Notes: generated by a model from the sequence alone, not told the origin. Positions 16,844 to 26,046 are shown, numbered from the stretch's first letter. The stretch is DNA of 64,000 nt from an uncultured Dehalococcoidia bacterium (GCA_951812505.1 CATOSI010000002.1:62001-126000); one strand, 5' to 3'. Made by a program: numbers and translations.

Positions 16844-18178
16844 TCAAGAAGAGGGGAGCGAGGTCAACAGGTCGGTGGTGTACCTTCCGCTCCTGAATTC
16901 GGGGCTCTCGATTGCCCTCCGCAATGTCGGTACATTGGTCTTGACGCCGGAGATTCGCGCATCGTCCAATGCCATTGCCATAAGCGAGATCGAGTCGGCT
17001 CGCGTTTGGCCCCAGGATATGACCTTGGCCAGCAGCGGATCGAAGTAGGAGGATACTTCGTCCCCGGCTCGGAAGCCGGTGTCAACGCGCAGGCCATCGA
17101 GGTCGGGGATGTGGAACTCCTCCAGGGTTCCCGGAGACGGGATGAAGGTGTCGGGGTCTTCGGCGTAGATCCTGCACTGGATAGCGTGGCCGTTGATGGG
17201 AGGTGATTCGGACGGAGTCGGCTCACCGGCGGCTATCCTGAGCTGGCGCTCAACGATGTCTATGCCGGTCACCATCTCGGTGACGGCGTGTTCGACCTGG
17301 AGGCGGGTGTTGGCCTCGATGAAGTAGAATTCATCGTCCTGATCTACGAGGAATTCGAACGTCCCCACGTTCCTGTATCCGACTGTCTGGGCGGCGCGGG
17401 TCGCCACGGAAGTAAGACTGTCACGGGTGGACTGCGAAATGGAGGGCGAAGGGGCCTCTTCGATGACTTTCTGGTGCCTGCGCTGCACGGAGCACTCGCG
17501 CTCCCACAGATGGGAAGATTGTCCGTCCGAATCGCCGACGATCTGGACCTCGACGTGTCGGGCGCCGGGAATGAACCGCTCGAGATAGACGTCTTCGCTT
17601 CCGAAAGCGCGTCGGGCCGAAGAGCGGGTTCGGGAGACTGCCCTTGCCAGTCGCCTTGGATCGGATACAACCTGCATACCGATGCCGCCGCCGCCCTCGC
17701 TGGCCTTGACCATGAGGGGATATCCAACCGAATCAGCCGCGGACTCCAGATCGTTCGTGTCGGAAGTCAGTTCGGCGCCGGACAGAACCGGTACGCCGGC
17801 TTCGGCGACTCTCCGACGCGCCTCGCGTTTGTTGCCCATGAGACTGATGACGGAGATGGGCGGCCCGACGAAGGCTATTCCAGCGCGGGCGCAGGCTTCG
17901 GCGAGGTCGGGATTCTCAGACAGCAGCCCGTAGCCGGGGTGTATGGCGTCGGCGCCTGCGTCCCGCGCTATGGAAACAACGCGATGCACGTCGAGGTAGG
18001 AAGCCACCGGGTTGGGTGCATCGGGTAGAGCTATCGCTTCGTCCGCAAGCTCGGCGTGTAGCGGTGAGCCCTCGGCGGTGGAGTAGATGGCGACCGCCTC
18101 GATGTCGAGTAGTCGGCAGGTCCTGATGATACGGCAGGCGATTTCGCCGCGGTTGGCTATGAGGACTTTGTTGAACAT
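16844..18178 (-). CDS. accC: Biotin carboxylase subunit of acyl-CoA carboxylase
   Basis: A 444-residue ATP-grasp enzyme that carboxylates biotin on BCCP. The start at 18178 (MFNKVLIANRGE) overlaps the BCCP stop by one base (TAATG), so translation is coupled. The glycine-rich ATP loop KASEGGGGIGM and the active-site segment ERECSVQRRHQKVIEE are present. Two departures from common sequences are ERECS instead of ERDCS and EANTRLQVEH instead of EMNTRLQVEH. It may serve either fatty-acid acetyl-CoA carboxylase or the catabolic acyl-CoA carboxylase; its neighbours favour the latter. Confidence 0.93.
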   Translation of the reverse strand: MFNKVLIANRGEIACRIIRTCRLLDIEAVAIYSTAEGSPLHAELADEAIALPDAPNPVASYLDVHRVVSIARDAGADAIHPGYGLLSENPDLAEACARAGIAFVGPPISVISLMGNKREARRRVAEAGVPVLSGAELTSDTNDLESAADSVGYPLMVKASEGGGGIGMQVVSDPRRLARAVSRTRSSARRAFGSEDVYLERFIPGARHVEVQIVGDSDGQSSHLWERECSVQRRHQKVIEEAPSPSISQSTRDSLTSVATRAAQTVGYRNVGTFEFLVDQDDEFYFIEANTRLQVEHAVTEMVTGIDIVERQLRIAAGEPTPSESPPINGHAIQCRIYAEDPDTFIPSPGTLEEFHIPDLDGLRVDTGFRAGDEVSSYFDPLLAKVISWGQTRADSISLMAMALDDARISGVKTNVPTLRRAIESPEFRSGRYTTDLLTSLPSS

Positions 18179-18402
18179 TAACCTGTGTTCACCACAACCA
18201 GTTGGTCGCCTTCGGAGACGGACTGGTCTTCTTCGACGTGGACGGCGGACACGGTGCCGTCGTAGTCGCATATTATTTCGTTTTCCATCTTCATGGACTC
18301 GACGACTACTACCACGTCGCCGTTGCTGACCGAGTCCCCATCCGACACAAGAACCTCTATTACGCGGCCCGTCATAGGTGAGTGTATTATTACGTCTGCC
18401 AA
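18178..18402 (-). CDS. Biotin/lipoyl carrier protein (minimal BCCP)
   Basis: A 74-residue biotinyl domain with the attachment motif ESMKMEN; biotin would be on Lys38. It consists of the beta-barrel domain only and lacks the long Ala/Pro-rich N-terminus of AccB, as in small stand-alone carrier subunits. It starts with a TTG at 18402 behind AGAGGTAAG. Its stop overlaps the biotin carboxylase start, fixing the partner. Confidence 0.92.
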   Translation of the reverse strand: MADVIIHSPMTGRVIEVLVSDGDSVSNGDVVVVVESMKMENEIICDYDGTVSAVHVEEDQSVSEGDQLVVVNTG

Positions 18403-18453
18403 TGTAGTCTTACCTCTGTTAGTTCTTAGTCTTTAGTAGTCAGTCCTTAGTTT
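18403..18453 (-). other. Degenerate ACTGA/ACTAA-type linker
   Basis: The short gap between the CoA-transferase stop and the BCCP start consists, on the minus strand, of repeated words such as AACTAAGGACTGACTACTAA. The repeats are imperfect with a period of roughly 7-8 bases. Function unknown. Confidence 0.5.
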
Positions 18454-20868
18454 TCAGTCGCCCGGGTGGAATAGGCCGACAGTTTCGTCTTGCGCCAACT
18501 GCGATAACCGGGCATCGCTCATTCCGAGCAGTTCGTTCAGAATTTCTTGCGTGTGTTCTCCTAGTCTAGCGGAAGGAATCCATGAGGCGCGATCCATTCC
18601 ATCCATCCTGATGGCCTGACCGGGATATATCTTCGGCCCAACGTCCGGCTCTTCGATCTCGACGAAGAAGCCTCGCTCGTTGAGATGCGGGTCGGCAAGC
18701 AGCTGAAAGTTCTTGGAGGCGCGACCGGCGGCGATTCCGACGGACTGGAGGGCCGACGCGAGTTCGGCTGCGTCGCGTCCGCACGTCCATTCTGACACTA
18801 TATCGTCCAGCCGCTCTGAGTTGAGTCTCCTGGCGGACGAATCCGGGAATTGGGGCGAGTCGGCCAGATCGGGTCTGCCCATCAGACGGCACAGTTCACT
18901 CCATTGCGCGTCGGAGGTGACGCAGATTGCTATCCATTCGTCCTCGCCATGCGCAGGATAGACGCCGTAAGGTGCGTGTTCCGGATGTTTGTTGCCGACG
19001 CGCGGGGGCTGAATTCCGGTCCTTGAGTGAGCGGCGATGAACTCACCGATCTGGCAAATTGGGCCTTCAATAAGGGCCAGGTCTATGAACTGGCCCTGTC
19101 CGGTACGTCTTCGGTGGTTCAGAGCGGTCATAATCGCGGCTACAGAGTTGAGGGCGGACACGGGGTCGGGGAATGCGAGCGCTGAGGTTCTGGGAGGGCC
19201 GCCCTCGTAGCCCATCATGCTCGGGATGCCGGTCATCGCCTCTACCGAGGGACCGAAGGCGGGGTAGTTGGCGTACTTGCCTGTCGTTCCGTAGCCGGGC
19301 ATAGAGCACATCACGATGTCGGGACGTATTTTGCGCAGGTCCGCGTATGTCAGGTCGAAGTTGTTCATGACGCGGGGACGAAAGTTTTCCACAACCACGT
19401 CGGCGGTTTTCACCAACTCCAGGAACGTATCGCGGCCACTGTCGTGATCCAGGCGCAGGGCCAGGTTCGGCTTGTTGCGGTTGAGCTTGTTGTTGGTGCC
19501 GCCCGCGCGGTCAATGGGAACACGGGGGTCACTTATCTTAATGACTTCGGCCCCGAAGTCACCGAGGATGCGGGTGGCGAGAGGGCCTGCCCACACTCGG
19601 GTGAGGTCGAGGATGCGGATGTCGGACAGGGGGGATGATTCACCCTGGCCCCTGATGGGCTGAGAGGGATGGGCGTTCACCCTCACCCCTGCCCTCTCCC
19701 TCGAGGGAGAGGGGGTTAGAGCCTGGCGCGTGTGTTCGCCAAGCCCGGGGGCGGGCCGGAACTCGGGCTGAGTCGCGCTCATTCTGAACGGGACTGTAGG
19801 ATACGTCAGCAATCCGGCATCAGGATGGTCCACCTCTACGAAGAACTGGCGGCGCTTCAGTTGTTCGTCAACCAGCGTCTCCGACAAATACAGCAGCGGT
19901 GACGCAGGCTCGGACCAGTCTCCAGCCGCAAACTCGAACACTTCTTTCCGTGTCTTGTCCTTCATCCAGTCTATGAGTATCGCGTCAATGTCGTCGGCGT
20001 GCTCACGACGCTCGACGAAAGTTATGAAGCGCGGGTCTTCGAGCAACTCCGGCTGACCCAACATTGGGAAGAGGAGGTCCCACTGTCCCTCGGTGGAGAC
20101 GGCGTATGAGACATAGCCATCCTTGCAGGGGAGAATCGTAATGGGATAGCGTCCGTAGTTGCCCTTGTTCTCCCAGCGCGCGCCGTGCCTGCTGCGGACC
20201 ACTCCGCCGTAGGTGTACATCACGGTGGTGAATTGGTGGAGGGCAGCGAGCGTCTCAATCTCGGAGACGGACACCCTCTTTCCCCTGCCCGTTCGCTGGC
20301 GTTCCAACAGGGCCATCATCAGTCCACCGTAGCCTTGCAGCCCGGCCAGATATTCGGGTTGGCGACCGGGAATGGCCAGTGGCTCGCGGTCCTCGTCCCC
20401 GGACAGGTACAGGAATCCGCCAAGGGCGAGGCTGACGAGAGGCGTGGCAGCCCAGTCGGAATAGGGACCGCTTGTGCCGAACGGTGTCAGCGAGAGGTCA
20501 ATGAGACTCGGGTTGAGCGGCTTCGCATCTTCATAGAGTCCCATGAGATCGAGTGTCGCAGTGTCCCAGTCTTCCAGTAGCACGTCGGCGGTGCGGATGA
20601 GTTTCTTCAGAGACTCAGTACCCTGCTCTGTGCGCCAGTCCAGGAGCGCGCTCCGCTTGCCCATATTCAGATGAAGATGCAGGGTACTCGCGTCGGATTC
20701 GCGGACTCCGGGCAATCTCGGTTCGGCCATGCGAGTCCAGTCGCCTGCGGGCGGACGTTCGATCTTAACGACGTCCGCGCCGAACGCGGCCAGCATACGA
20801 CCACAGAACGCACCGGCGACACCCTCTGAAGCCTCGATTACTGTCAAGTTTTCGAGGGGCAGGGTCAA
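18454..20868 (-). CDS. Double-domain CaiB/BaiF family III CoA-transferase fusion
   Basis: An 804-residue protein with two complete family III CoA-transferase domains (about 1-382 and 412-804). The second has the expected catalytic aspartate region (Asp568 in FPDPVSAL). In the first, the equivalent position is Glu172 (RQPEYLAG). The linker at about 383-400 is the translation of a copy of the dispersed palindromic repeat (19678-19717), and it replaces the usual C-terminal helix of the first domain after GLGEHTR. The gene overlaps its upstream neighbour by four bases (ATGA). It probably activates or transfers CoA to an organic acid feeding the adjacent acyl-CoA carboxylase. Confidence 0.9.
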   Translation of the reverse strand: MTLPLENLTVIEASEGVAGAFCGRMLAAFGADVVKIERPPAGDWTRMAEPRLPGVRESDASTLHLHLNMGKRSALLDWRTEQGTESLKKLIRTADVLLEDWDTATLDLMGLYEDAKPLNPSLIDLSLTPFGTSGPYSDWAATPLVSLALGGFLYLSGDEDREPLAIPGRQPEYLAGLQGYGGLMMALLERQRTGRGKRVSVSEIETLAALHQFTTVMYTYGGVVRSRHGARWENKGNYGRYPITILPCKDGYVSYAVSTEGQWDLLFPMLGQPELLEDPRFITFVERREHADDIDAILIDWMKDKTRKEVFEFAAGDWSEPASPLLYLSETLVDEQLKRRQFFVEVDHPDAGLLTYPTVPFRMSATQPEFRPAPGLGEHTRQALTPSPSRERAGVRVNAHPSQPIRGQGESSPLSDIRILDLTRVWAGPLATRILGDFGAEVIKISDPRVPIDRAGGTNNKLNRNKPNLALRLDHDSGRDTFLELVKTADVVVENFRPRVMNNFDLTYADLRKIRPDIVMCSMPGYGTTGKYANYPAFGPSVEAMTGIPSMMGYEGGPPRTSALAFPDPVSALNSVAAIMTALNHRRRTGQGQFIDLALIEGPICQIGEFIAAHSRTGIQPPRVGNKHPEHAPYGVYPAHGEDEWIAICVTSDAQWSELCRLMGRPDLADSPQFPDSSARRLNSERLDDIVSEWTCGRDAAELASALQSVGIAAGRASKNFQLLADPHLNERGFFVEIEEPDVGPKIYPGQAIRMDGMDRASWIPSARLGEHTQEILNELLGMSDARLSQLAQDETVGLFHPGD
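19678..19717. repeat. Dispersed palindromic repeat, copy 4, inside a coding sequence
   Basis: The variant palindrome (core CTCTCCCTCGAGGGAGAG) lies in frame within the CoA-transferase fusion and encodes the residues LTPSPSRERAGVRV of the inter-domain linker. Confidence 0.8.
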
Positions 20869-22070
20869 GATTCGCTTTGGCCTTTGACCACGCCGTCGGC
20901 AATCAGCGCCTGTATCTCTTCGTCGGACACGCCAAGGTCGTTTCGCAGGACATCTTCAGTGTGTTCTCCGAGCAGTGGCGGGTGTCCCTGGGACTGAGCG
21001 GGTGTGCGACTCATATGCTGCAGCGCGCTCGCCAGGACCGGGACGCTGCCCAAAGTCGGATGGTCTATGTTCCAGACCGACTTGCGCGCGGCGGCCTGTG
21101 GGTCGTCCAGCGCGTCGGCGACGGTGTTGATGGAGGTGACCGTAATGCCTGCCTGTTGAAGGGCGGCCATCCAGTAGTCTCGGGTGTTGTCGCCCATTTT
21201 CTCGTTGATGAGGGTTTCAAGAGCCTCGCGGTTGCGAACGCGGTCGGCATTTTCCTTGAAACGCTCGTCGTCGGGCAGGTCGGGCAGTCCGACAGTGTCG
21301 CACAGGCGTCGGAACTGGTCGTTGTTGTTGGCGGCGAGCATGAAGAAGCCGTCGGAGGCGCGGAAGTCCTGGTAGGGCGCGACCTGCGGATGGGCGTTGC
21401 CCAGCCTGCCCGGTATCTCTTTAGTGGCGAGGTAGCTCTGCGCGATGTTGGCCATCATGGCAATGCCGACGTCGAATAGGGAGACGTCTATGTGCTGACC
21501 CCTACCGCTCGTCTCGCGCTCGTGTAGGGCGGACAGTATGCCGATGGTGGAGGTGAGTCCGGTGAGGATGTCTATCCAGGCGGCTCCTACCTTGGAGGGG
21601 CGTCCGTCGGGCTCGCCGGTCACGCTCATGACGCCGGTCATACCCTGGAGGGCGGCGTCGTAGCCCGGCTCCTCGGCGCGGGGGCCGGTCTGTCCGAATC
21701 CGGTTACGGATGAGTAGATGATTCCGGGGTTGACTGCGGACAGCGACTCGTAGTCCAGCCCGAAGCGCTTGAGATTGCCGACCTTGAAGTTCTCGACGAC
21801 CACATCGGCCTTGTGGGCCATCTTCTTGATGATGTCCTGGCCGCGCGGGTCTCTGAGGTTGACTATCAGACTCTTCTTACCCCTGTTTGCGGAGAGGTAG
21901 TAGGCGCTCTCGGAGCCGACGAACGGCGGTCCCCAGCCTCGCGTGTCGTCTCCCCAGGGCGACTCTATCTTCCAGACGGTCGCGCCCAGGTCGGCCAGAA
22001 TCTGCGTGCCGAATGGTCCGGCCAGGATTCTAGACATATCAAGTACGGTTATATCGCTCAACGCTCCCAT
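20865..22070 (-). CDS. CaiB/BaiF family III CoA-transferase
   Basis: A 401-residue single-domain CoA-transferase. The catalytic aspartate is Asp167 in KVGAAWIDILTG, which corresponds to Asp169 of formyl-CoA transferase. SGRGQHIDVSLFD and the C-terminal LLGEHTEDVL motif are present. AGGGGTG precedes the ATG. Its stop overlaps the start of the fused CoA-transferase (ATGA), so the two are made together and may form a hetero-oligomer. The donor and acceptor acids are unknown. Confidence 0.93.
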   Translation of the reverse strand: MGALSDITVLDMSRILAGPFGTQILADLGATVWKIESPWGDDTRGWGPPFVGSESAYYLSANRGKKSLIVNLRDPRGQDIIKKMAHKADVVVENFKVGNLKRFGLDYESLSAVNPGIIYSSVTGFGQTGPRAEEPGYDAALQGMTGVMSVTGEPDGRPSKVGAAWIDILTGLTSTIGILSALHERETSGRGQHIDVSLFDVGIAMMANIAQSYLATKEIPGRLGNAHPQVAPYQDFRASDGFFMLAANNNDQFRRLCDTVGLPDLPDDERFKENADRVRNREALETLINEKMGDNTRDYWMAALQQAGITVTSINTVADALDDPQAAARKSVWNIDHPTLGSVPVLASALQHMSRTPAQSQGHPPLLGEHTEDVLRNDLGVSDEEIQALIADGVVKGQSES

Positions 22071-22194
22071 AGAAACACCCCTGCTGAAACTTCATCGCCC
22101 ATGTTAAAAGGTTTGGCGTACTCCGCACAACATAGCTTGGGACGAGTATCGGAGGTCGCTGATATAATTCGAGTATCCCAGGAGGAGAACAGGC

Positions 22195-22452
22195 ATGGCC
22201 GCAAAAGCCAAGTACACCTACGAGGACTACCTGAATACGCCGGAGGGCGAGCGGTACGAACTTCTGGACGGGGAGTTGTACGCCAAGTACGGCGTGGAAG
22301 AATACTGGATAGCCGACCCGGTTCATAAGATGGTGTCGGTCATGCTGTTACGGGACGGTGTTCTGGAGTTGGCGGGGACTTATGTCGAGGGGAACACTGT
22401 GGCCTCGACGGCGCTGGAGGGGTTCAGCGTGGGAGTGGGGGAGATATTCTAA
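22195..22452 (+). pseudogene. Uma2-family endonuclease remnant with internal deletion
   Basis: An 85-residue frame with a good Shine-Dalgarno (GGAGGAG). Residues 1-27 (TYEDYLNTPEGERYELLDGE) are the normal start of a Uma2/DUF820 PD-(D/E)XK protein. From residue 28 the sequence jumps directly to LYAKYGVEEYWIADP, the normal C-terminal quarter. About 100 residues carrying the catalytic D...ExK core are missing, so it cannot be an active nuclease. The deletion keeps the frame open. The family is expanded in Cyanobacteria and Chloroflexota. Confidence 0.82.
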
Positions 22453-22471
22453 AGCGGCAAGACCCCCAGCG

Positions 22472-23602
22472 CTAAGTCGCCATGTCGCGGGGGGAGCGGG
22501 CGAGCCTGGCAGCCTGGAGTTCTTGGTTGGTGATTAGCGGCTCCGACAGGAGTTGCTCGGCGAGGAGCGGGCTGGGGCCTGCGTCTTTCAGAGCTGGGAT
22601 TACCTCCTCGCCCATCAGTCTTATGGAGCGCATCAGCTTTTCGTGCTCAATCCCGCCGAACATCATCCAGTTGCTGACATGAGTCGCGCCGGCGTCGGCG
22701 AACTTCTTCAGCTTTTCGACGACCGTTTCGGGGCTGCCGAAGAATAGCCTGTCCATAAATGGCTCGTCGTCGAGCTCGCCTTCGTAGGGAATCGCCTCTA
22801 TCCTGCCGGACTTGACTGCCTGACGGTTCAGGCCTCGCTGCGCGCGGTTCTGCCAGCGGGCATATTTCAATGCTTCCAGGGCCTCCTCGTCGCTGGGAGC
22901 GACGTGGGTGATGCACTGAACGCCGAGACGTATGTCACTGACCTGCTTGCCGAGCTCCCGATGGGCGTGGGCCAGTACGCCATACTGGGCACGCACTCCG
23001 TCGAGTCCCATCTGGCTAGAGGTGAATGGAAGCATGTCGTACCTGGCGGCGGTGCGCATGGAGTCAACGCTGCTGCCGGTTATCATCAGTGGCGGATAGG
23101 GCTTTTGAAGGGGCTTGGGGAATACGGTGACCGGATTGGGGATATTCACGTACTCGCCCTGATAGGTGAAGGACTCGTCCGAAGTCCACGCCTTTAGCAG
23201 GACGTCCAGGGTCTCGTCGAAGCGGGCCCTGGACTCGCCGACGTCGGCTCCGAATCCGGCCATCTCGTAAGGCTGGTAGCCTCGTCCGACGCCGCACATG
23301 AACCTGCCGTCGAGCAGGTTGTCGAGCACTGCGACCTCTTCGGCCAGCCGGAGAGGCTGCCACATGGGAAGAATAACGGAGGCGGTGCCTATGCCAATCC
23401 GACGGGTGCGTCGGCCAATGTAGAGAGCCTGGAGAAGCGGAGCGGGGGAGTTGCCGTAGTTGGTGAAGTGGTGTTCGGCGATGAGGCAGTAGTCGAAGCC
23501 GAGCGTCTCCGAATACTGTATCTGCTCCACACCCTCCTCGAATAGGACTCGCCAATCCCTCAGTTCGGGATTGGGCCACTCATAGAACAAGCCGAACTGC
23601 AT
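22472..23602 (-). CDS. LLM-class flavin-dependent monooxygenase
   Basis: A 376-residue bacterial-luciferase-family protein, closer to the true luciferase/alkane monooxygenase branch than the other two paralogs. Features are the N-terminal MQFGLFYEWPNP, the IAEHHF motif near residue 43 typical of luciferase alpha-like enzymes, LDGRFMCGVGRGYQPYE, and LMITGSS in the late barrel. FMN is the likely cofactor. It lies upstream of nothing on the same strand, so it is probably its own transcription unit. Confidence 0.9.
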   Translation of the reverse strand: MQFGLFYEWPNPELRDWRVLFEEGVEQIQYSETLGFDYCLIAEHHFTNYGNSPAPLLQALYIGRRTRRIGIGTASVILPMWQPLRLAEEVAVLDNLLDGRFMCGVGRGYQPYEMAGFGADVGESRARFDETLDVLLKAWTSDESFTYQGEYVNIPNPVTVFPKPLQKPYPPLMITGSSVDSMRTAARYDMLPFTSSQMGLDGVRAQYGVLAHAHRELGKQVSDIRLGVQCITHVAPSDEEALEALKYARWQNRAQRGLNRQAVKSGRIEAIPYEGELDDEPFMDRLFFGSPETVVEKLKKFADAGATHVSNWMMFGGIEHEKLMRSIRLMGEEVIPALKDAGPSPLLAEQLLSEPLITNQELQAARLARSPRDMAT

Positions 23603-23658
23603 GTGGTCCCCGTCTTTCTCACTAAGTGACTATCTCAAAACCCAATCGGAAGGGATTT

Positions 23659-23702
23659 CACCCCCATCCTAACCTTCCCCCGTCAAGGGGGAAGGGACTT
23701 TG
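23659..23702. repeat. Dispersed C/G-rich palindromic repeat, copy 5
   Basis: Nearly identical to copy 1 (9355). It lies between the SDR stop and the LLM start, both on the minus strand. Confidence 0.8.
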
Positions 23703-23754
23703 CCTACCCTTGTCGCTCGTTTCCGGCGATAGTTTTGAGACAGTTTCTAAGCCT

Positions 23755-24504
23755 TTACTTCGCGATGAAGCCGCCGTCTATGACGAGTTCAGCGCCGGTC
23801 ACGTAGGACGCCTCGTCGGAAGCCAGGAACAGGACTCCGTAGGCGACCTCGATTGTCTCTCCACGGCGTCTGAGCGGCGTCTGCCTGATGAATTCGTCGC
23901 GTTCGGTGGCGAGAGATGCATTGGACGACTTCATGGGCGGCATGAAACCGGGATGCACTGAGTTGACCCTGATGTTGTCAGGACCGTACCTGACGGCGGC
24001 GGCCTTGGAGAATATGCGCACCGCGCCCTTGGATGCTTCGTATGCCGGGTGTCCGTTCTCTCCAGCCACGAATCCCCTGATGGAGGATATGTTGACGATG
24101 CTTCCTCCGCCCGCCTCCTGCATGACCGGCACGACGGCGCGGGTTCCGAGATAGACGCCCGTGGAGTTGATGTCCATGATGCGGTCCCAGCCATCCATGT
24201 CCATAGGGTCCGAGTAGGCGGTGCTGCTGATTCCGGCGTTGTTCACGAGCACATCCACCGCGCCATAGCGTTCGACGGTCTGCTCGACGAGCGCCTTCCA
24301 GGACTCGGCATCCGTGACGTCAGTATGTACGTAAATCGCCTCGCCGCCGGTGTCCTCGATCTGGCGCGCGACCGCCTCGCCGGCCTCGTCGGTGATGTCG
24401 GCCACCACGACCTTCGCGCCCTCTCGCGCGAACAGCCTCGCCTCCTCGGCTCCCATGCCGCTAGCGGCTCCGGTGATAATCGCCACTTTGCCTTCCAAAC
24501 GCAT
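23755..24504 (-). CDS. Short-chain dehydrogenase/reductase
   Basis: A 249-residue classical SDR starting at the ATG at 24504 behind AGAGGTGA. It has TGAASGMG at 12-19, an acidic NAD-selective residue after strand two (VADITD), NNAG, Ser in NISS, YEASK and the C-terminal VTGAELVIDGG. It is related to the SDR at 8019 but has a normal nucleotide loop. It is divergent from the MFS gene, with which it may share a regulatory region. Confidence 0.93.
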   Translation of the reverse strand: MRLEGKVAIITGAASGMGAEEARLFAREGAKVVVADITDEAGEAVARQIEDTGGEAIYVHTDVTDAESWKALVEQTVERYGAVDVLVNNAGISSTAYSDPMDMDGWDRIMDINSTGVYLGTRAVVPVMQEAGGGSIVNISSIRGFVAGENGHPAYEASKGAVRIFSKAAAVRYGPDNIRVNSVHPGFMPPMKSSNASLATERDEFIRQTPLRRRGETIEVAYGVLFLASDEASYVTGAELVIDGGFIAK

Positions 24505-24669
24505 TTTGTCACCTCTCACGTCGCCGCAGTTCGCGCGACACTGGTATCAAAGTCCGAACTAGGGCGGAATATATCACAATGTTGTTAGAAGTCGCCCTAT
24601 CTCATACACTGCGGACAGCCTTTCCATCCGAATCTGGAAACCCCGGCCAACATCCCGGCGGAGCCGCCA

Positions 24670-25968
24670 ATGTTCAAGCAGTCCAAAGACGGAATCTACT
24701 ACGGCTGGCTTATAGTCGCGGCAGGCTTTTTCATCTCCATGATAGGGGTGGGAGCATACAGCGGTTTCGGCGTGTTCGTCATTCCGATGAGCGAAGAGTT
24801 CGGATGGAACCGCGCAACAGTGTCGCTGGCGGCATCTATCGGAGCGCTGGCGGGCGGGCTCAGCCAGCCGTTCATGGGGCGCATATTCGACAGGATTGGC
24901 GGCCGCAGGCTCATGATGGCCGGATTGATATTTTCCGGCGCGGCGAATCTGCTGCTCTCATTCACAAACCACATCATCCATCTGATCCTGGTGTTCGGCG
25001 TCGTTATGGCAATCAGCGACAGTGCGGGAACGATGAACACTGCGGTCTCGCTTGTCGCCAGGTGGTTCCATCGCAGGCGCGCGACCGCTATCGCCATTAT
25101 CTCCGCCGGGACCTCGATGGGCGGGCTGGTGCTTGTACCCTTTGTCGCCTTCGCGATCCCACTTGTGGGCTGGAGAAACACCTGGCTGATACTCGGACTA
25201 TTCCTTCTGTGCCTCGCGCTTCCGGTCGCGTACCTGATAATTCGAAACGACCCCAGCGAAGTCGGCAGGCTGCCGGACGGTGACGACAGTTCCGCCGGAC
25301 GAACGACTGCGGCGTCCATACGCAGAGGTCCACTCGAAGTGGACTACTGGATGCAGGCGTTTGGGTCCGTACCATTCTGGCAGCTGTTGGGTGGGTACTT
25401 CGTCTGCGGCGTGAGTACCGCAATGATCTCAGTTCACTACGTGCCTTATGCGGTCGAAGAGGGATTTTCCCCGTCCGTGGCCGCGACTGCATTAGGACTC
25501 ATGAGCGCGCTGAATATAGCCGGGGTCATGTTCGCGGGAATGCTGGGGGACCGGCTCGGTCGCAAGAATCTGCTCGCTCTCGTCTATCTGACGAGAGGCG
25601 TGGGATTTCTTGTACTATTAACAATCCCCGGCCTGTGGGGACTGTTCGGTTTCGCGGTCATTTCGGGCTTTTCGTGGGTAGCCACCGTCCCACTGACCAC
25701 TTCGCTGACGGCGGAGGTCTATGGGCTGAAGAACATCGGGACCCTGAGCGGGATCGTTTACATGGCGCACCAGATCGGGGGAGCGCTGTCCATACAGTTC
25801 AGCGGCATCATGAAGGACATTACGGGGGCTTACACGATACCGTTCGCCATCGGCGGACTGTGTCTGCTGTTCGCGAGCGTCGTCAGCTTCTCCATACAGG
25901 AGAGGCGCTACTCCTCCAGATATGTCTCCGTTTCAGAACCCGCGACTACGCAGCATACAGCGGTCTAA
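24670..25968 (+). CDS. MFS transporter, OFA/monocarboxylate-like
   Basis: A 432-residue carrier with about 12 membrane segments. The opening YYGWLIVAAGFF and the loop GRIFDRIGGRRLM after TM2 are typical of OFA/MCT-type carriers. A hydrophilic middle loop lies near 200-225. GGAG sits about 8 bases before the ATG. It is divergently arranged with an SDR, suggesting uptake of that enzyme's substrate; the substrate is unknown. Confidence 0.9.
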   Translation: MFKQSKDGIYYGWLIVAAGFFISMIGVGAYSGFGVFVIPMSEEFGWNRATVSLAASIGALAGGLSQPFMGRIFDRIGGRRLMMAGLIFSGAANLLLSFTNHIIHLILVFGVVMAISDSAGTMNTAVSLVARWFHRRRATAIAIISAGTSMGGLVLVPFVAFAIPLVGWRNTWLILGLFLLCLALPVAYLIIRNDPSEVGRLPDGDDSSAGRTTAASIRRGPLEVDYWMQAFGSVPFWQLLGGYFVCGVSTAMISVHYVPYAVEEGFSPSVAATALGLMSALNIAGVMFAGMLGDRLGRKNLLALVYLTRGVGFLVLLTIPGLWGLFGFAVISGFSWVATVPLTTSLTAEVYGLKNIGTLSGIVYMAHQIGGALSIQFSGIMKDITGAYTIPFAIGGLCLLFASVVSFSIQERRYSSRYVSVSEPATTQHTAV

Positions 25969-26046
25969 ACGCAGGAATGTATTCATGCGCAGGATGCGCG
26001 ATACCCGACTTATGCGCTCCTAAGCAATGAATATTGGGGGAACAGG

